Assembly: GCA_964556895.1 (NCBI GenBank)
Contig: CAZKYC010000087.1
Location: 1 to 19,516 of the forward strand
Reading direction: 5' to 3'
Source of the DNA: Hinthialibacter sp964556895
GTDB taxonomy: Bacteria > Hinthialibacterota > Hinthialibacteria > Hinthialibacterales > Hinthialibacteraceae
Length of the DNA stretch: 19,516 bases
The notes beneath the pieces are model-generated. The model worked only from the letters and a program-made list of their open reading frames with translations. It searched no databases and had not been told where the DNA came from. The first letter of the stretch is position 1, and every line of letters starts with the position of its first letter. Made by a program: the position numbers and the translations under genes. Positions 17,264-19,516 of this stretch are shown piece by piece.

Positions 17264-18562
17264 CTAGCCCGCCATCGCGACGGCCGGGTCAGGCTTTTTG
17301 CCGAATTTTCCATTACGGATTTTTTCTTCGAATTCTTCTTTAAACTGTGTAATAAAGGCCCTCACCGGCCACACCGCCGCCACCCACAAGGGGCAGATCG
17401 ATGTGAACTCTGAGCGGCAGATTTCATGCAATAAATCGAGATCGTCAGGGTGGCCTTCGCCGTTCATCATGGCTTCGAGAATCTGCACAAACCAGCGGGT
17501 GCCTTCGCGGCAGGGGGTGCATTGCCCGCATGATTCATGCTCATAAAACTTCGCCAACAGCAGCGCCATTTCGACCATGTCAACGGTTTCATCCATGACG
17601 ATGATCGCGCCCGACCCCAACGACGACCCCGCCTGGTGAATATCTTCAAAAGTGAGCTTGACGTCGAGCTCTTCGTCGCGCATGACCGGCATCGACGATC
17701 CGCCCGGGATGACTCCCTTGATCTTCTTTTCGCCGGGGATGCCGCCGCCGAATTCCATAATGAATTCGCGCAAGGTCATTTCACCTAAGACGACTTCATA
17801 GACGCCGGGCTTATTGACGTGGCCGCTAAGACAGAGCAACTTTGTGCCTGTGCTCTTTTCTGACCCCATCGACTTAAACCACTCGCCGCCCTTCTCGACA
17901 ATGCATGGCACAGCAGCGAGCGTTTCGACGTTGTTAATAATCGTTGGGCAATCATAAAGCCCCGAAATCGCCGGAAACGGCGGTTTGTTTCGCGGGTAGC
18001 CCTTCTCACCTTCAAGCGAGGTCAACAGCCCGGTTTCTTCGCCGCAGATATACGCCCCGGCGCCGCGATAAACTTCGACATCACAGTCAAAGCCCGAGCC
18101 GAGAATGTTATCACCGACCAGGCCTTCGCGGCGGGCGTCTTCAATCGCCATGGCGAGAATCTGGGCGCCGCGGTGAAACTCGCCGCGAATATAGATATAC
18201 GCCTTGTGAGACCCGATGGCGTAGCATGAAATCAAGATGCCCTCGATCAACAGATGTGGGTTTTCATCAATAATAACGCGGTCTTTACAGGTTCCCGGCT
18301 CGCTCTCATCGGCGTTACAGGTCAGATAGATCGGTTTTTGAGAATTTTTAGGGATAAATGACCATTTCATGCCCGTGGGGAACGCCGCGCCGCCGCGGCC
18401 CTGTAGGCTTGATGTTTTAACCTCGTCGATTACCTGCTCGGGCGTCATCTGATTAAGCGCCTTTTCGAGCGATTTGTAGCCGCCTGTTCCACGGTAGCCG
18501 CTTACCGTCAGAAGGTCGGGCGTTCCTAAATGTTGAAGTAGCACACGGGTTTCTTGGGCCAT
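17264..18562 (-). CDS. nuoF: NADH-quinone oxidoreductase subunit F
   Basis: NuoF binds NADH, FMN and the [4Fe-4S] cluster N3, and is the electron entry point of complex I. I start it at the ATG at 18562 (432 residues, MAQETRV); a TTG two codons upstream is the alternative. The FMN/NADH regions are GRGGAAFPTGMKW (about 56-68) and RGAGAYICGEETGLLTSLEG. The N3 ligands are the three cysteines of SCGQCTPCREGT (345, 348 and 351) and Cys390. The residues after Cys390 read PLWVAAVWPV instead of the common LGDAAAWPV type. No clear Shine-Dalgarno is present. A 122-bp gap separates it from nuoE. Confidence 0.96.
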   Translation of the reverse strand: MAQETRVLLQHLGTPDLLTVSGYRGTGGYKSLEKALNQMTPEQVIDEVKTSSLQGRGGAAFPTGMKWSFIPKNSQKPIYLTCNADESEPGTCKDRVIIDENPHLLIEGILISCYAIGSHKAYIYIRGEFHRGAQILAMAIEDARREGLVGDNILGSGFDCDVEVYRGAGAYICGEETGLLTSLEGEKGYPRNKPPFPAISGLYDCPTIINNVETLAAVPCIVEKGGEWFKSMGSEKSTGTKLLCLSGHVNKPGVYEVVLGEMTLREFIMEFGGGIPGEKKIKGVIPGGSSMPVMRDEELDVKLTFEDIHQAGSSLGSGAIIVMDETVDMVEMALLLAKFYEHESCGQCTPCREGTRWFVQILEAMMNGEGHPDDLDLLHEICRSEFTSICPLWVAAVWPVRAFITQFKEEFEEKIRNGKFGKKPDPAVAMAG

Positions 18563-18684
18563 AGTCAATTCGTATACAGATATTTAGTTATATTTTCTGC
18601 TAATCCGTCTGCTGATTGTAATCGTTCACCCGTAGCAAACAAGCGTGATTATGGGCCTGTTTACTAGTACACTTGCCGATTTTG

Positions 18685-19155
18685 TCATTCAAGCGAGTCG
18701 AGAATTTCATTCACGTTGTCGGCGTTGACGTTTCGATATTCTTTCCCGTTGACTTGAAGGCATGGCGCCCACGAACACGCCGCCAAACACTCGACCGCCT
18801 GCAGCGAAAACTTGCCGTCTTCGCTGCGTTCGCCGCTTTTGATTCCGAGTTTAACTTCACAGTGTTTCATCAGGTCATGCGCGCCGACCAGGTGACAGGC
18901 GATGTTGGTGCAGACTTCGATGTGGTATTTTCCCTGCGGCTTGAGCGGGAACATGGTATAAAAACTGGCGACGCCCTCTACCCAGGCGGGCGAGGAATTT
19001 ACTATCTCAGCGATCTCAACCATCGCCTCTTCAGACACATAGCCGTAGACGTCCCAAGCGAGGTATAAAAGCGGAATCGAGGCGGTCTTCCGTTGGGGAA
19101 ACCGTTTAAGAATGTCGTCGACTTTTTCGGGGCACTGCTCGCGCATACTGACCAT
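18685..19155 (-). CDS. nuoE: NADH-quinone oxidoreductase subunit E
   Basis: NuoE carries the off-path [2Fe-2S] cluster N1a in the NADH-oxidising head of complex I. The 156-residue protein has the four ligands in the two family motifs: Cys82 and Cys87 (CTNIAC) and Cys123 and Cys127 (ECLAAC). The N-terminal helical part includes IPLLYLAWDVYGYVSEEAM and the VEGVASFYTMF signature. It starts at the ATG at 19155 with GAGG about ten bases upstream; an ATG three codons further in is possible. It is the first gene of the operon visible here, with no nuoA-D upstream within the window. Confidence 0.96.
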   Translation of the reverse strand: MVSMREQCPEKVDDILKRFPQRKTASIPLLYLAWDVYGYVSEEAMVEIAEIVNSSPAWVEGVASFYTMFPLKPQGKYHIEVCTNIACHLVGAHDLMKHCEVKLGIKSGERSEDGKFSLQAVECLAACSWAPCLQVNGKEYRNVNADNVNEILDSLE

Positions 19156-19516
19156 CGCGCTATCGCCTCATCATTATCAACTTAAATGTAGTCAGCAGGA
19201 ACGAAAACAACCCGCCATCTATCTATTGCAGCCAGCAGGCGCAAGATCGCCGCCCGCTCTACACGAAGCATGAGGCCAGACCCCGCCCAGCCAGACAAAA
19301 GATGTGATAAAAAAGCATCTTACCGACCCATGCCCAGACTGGAAGGGACAGAGACCCACTTCGGCTTTTGAAATGATGATTCTTGGCTCATCCGGGATTT
19401 GGATACGTTCTCTCAGATTGAATTAAAATTTCCCGACACGATCTCAAGGATGATTTTTTTATCGTTGTATTTGGCATGGGTACAACTCTGCTCGCTTCAG
19501 TGCGGCTCCGCCTTTT
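19156..19516. other. Gene-free region upstream of nuoE
   Basis: No gene is supported in these 361 bases. The nuo operon promoter should lie here, but I see no strong -35/-10 pair. A weak hairpin AAGATG/CATCTT (19299-19304, 19316-19321) and the right arm of the long inverted repeat (19381-19447) are present. Beyond the repeat, the last 69 bases show no gene. Confidence 0.6.
19381..19447 (-). repeat. Right arm of the 67-bp inverted repeat (partner 1-67)
   Basis: The reverse complement of this stretch matches 1-67 almost perfectly over its whole length. Both arms point the same end inwards: the ATCCAAATCCCG side faces the genes. On this side sequence continues for 69 bases beyond the repeat, without a transposase fragment. 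Confidence 0.85.

Overview
The window comes from a bacterium with moderately high GC content. The clues to lineage are a Tat-exported Gfo/Idh/MocA oxidoreductase, a type IV-pilin-like/GspG-type pseudopilin with the long 'FLNAQMRAKVARV' helix, a bacterial microcompartment (BMC) shell protein and a xylulokinase-type sugar kinase. Together they fit a carbohydrate-degrading lineage of the PVC / Hydrogenedentota / Sumerlaeota kind. This is inferred from gene style only; there is no rRNA or other taxonomic marker here.

Layout, left to right. (i) 1-67 is one arm of a 67-bp inverted repeat whose partner lies at 19381-19447. (ii) mnmE (tRNA-modification GTPase) is on the minus strand, ending directly against that repeat. 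(iii) 1457-1995 is a gene-free stretch with several short repeats. (iv) 1996-3255 looks foreign: a plus-strand gene for a multi-pass membrane protein of unknown function, then a 58-bp sequence with full integron attC architecture, then the start of a second small gene resembling DUF3010 that breaks off after about 28 codons. This looks like a remnant of an integron gene-cassette array; no integrase is present. (v) 3310-6081, all minus strand: an FGGY sugar kinase, a pseudopilin gene with an intrinsic terminator, and a lone BMC-H shell gene. (vi) 6247-7563, plus strand and divergent from the BMC gene: the Tat-exported Gfo/Idh/MocA oxidoreductase. (vii) 7798-19155, minus strand: a tightly packed complex I operon.

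The complex I genes are transcribed in the order nuoE-F-G-H-J-K-N-L-M. They supply the NADH dehydrogenase module (E, F, G with clusters N1a, N3, N1b, N4, N5 and N7) and all membrane subunits except NuoA. Four junctions are stop/start overlaps (G/H, J/K and N/L by 4 bp; L/M by 10 bp). nuoI is missing from its usual place between nuoH and nuoJ, and nuoA, B, C and D are not in the window. NuoN precedes L and M instead of following them. A working enzyme would need NuoABCD and NuoI encoded elsewhere.

The most notable items are the attC site with its two cassette genes, the long inverted repeat at the window ends, the isolated BMC shell gene with a proline-containing pore loop, and the nuoI-less, rearranged nuo operon. 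I see no CRISPR array, tRNA, rRNA or transposase gene.
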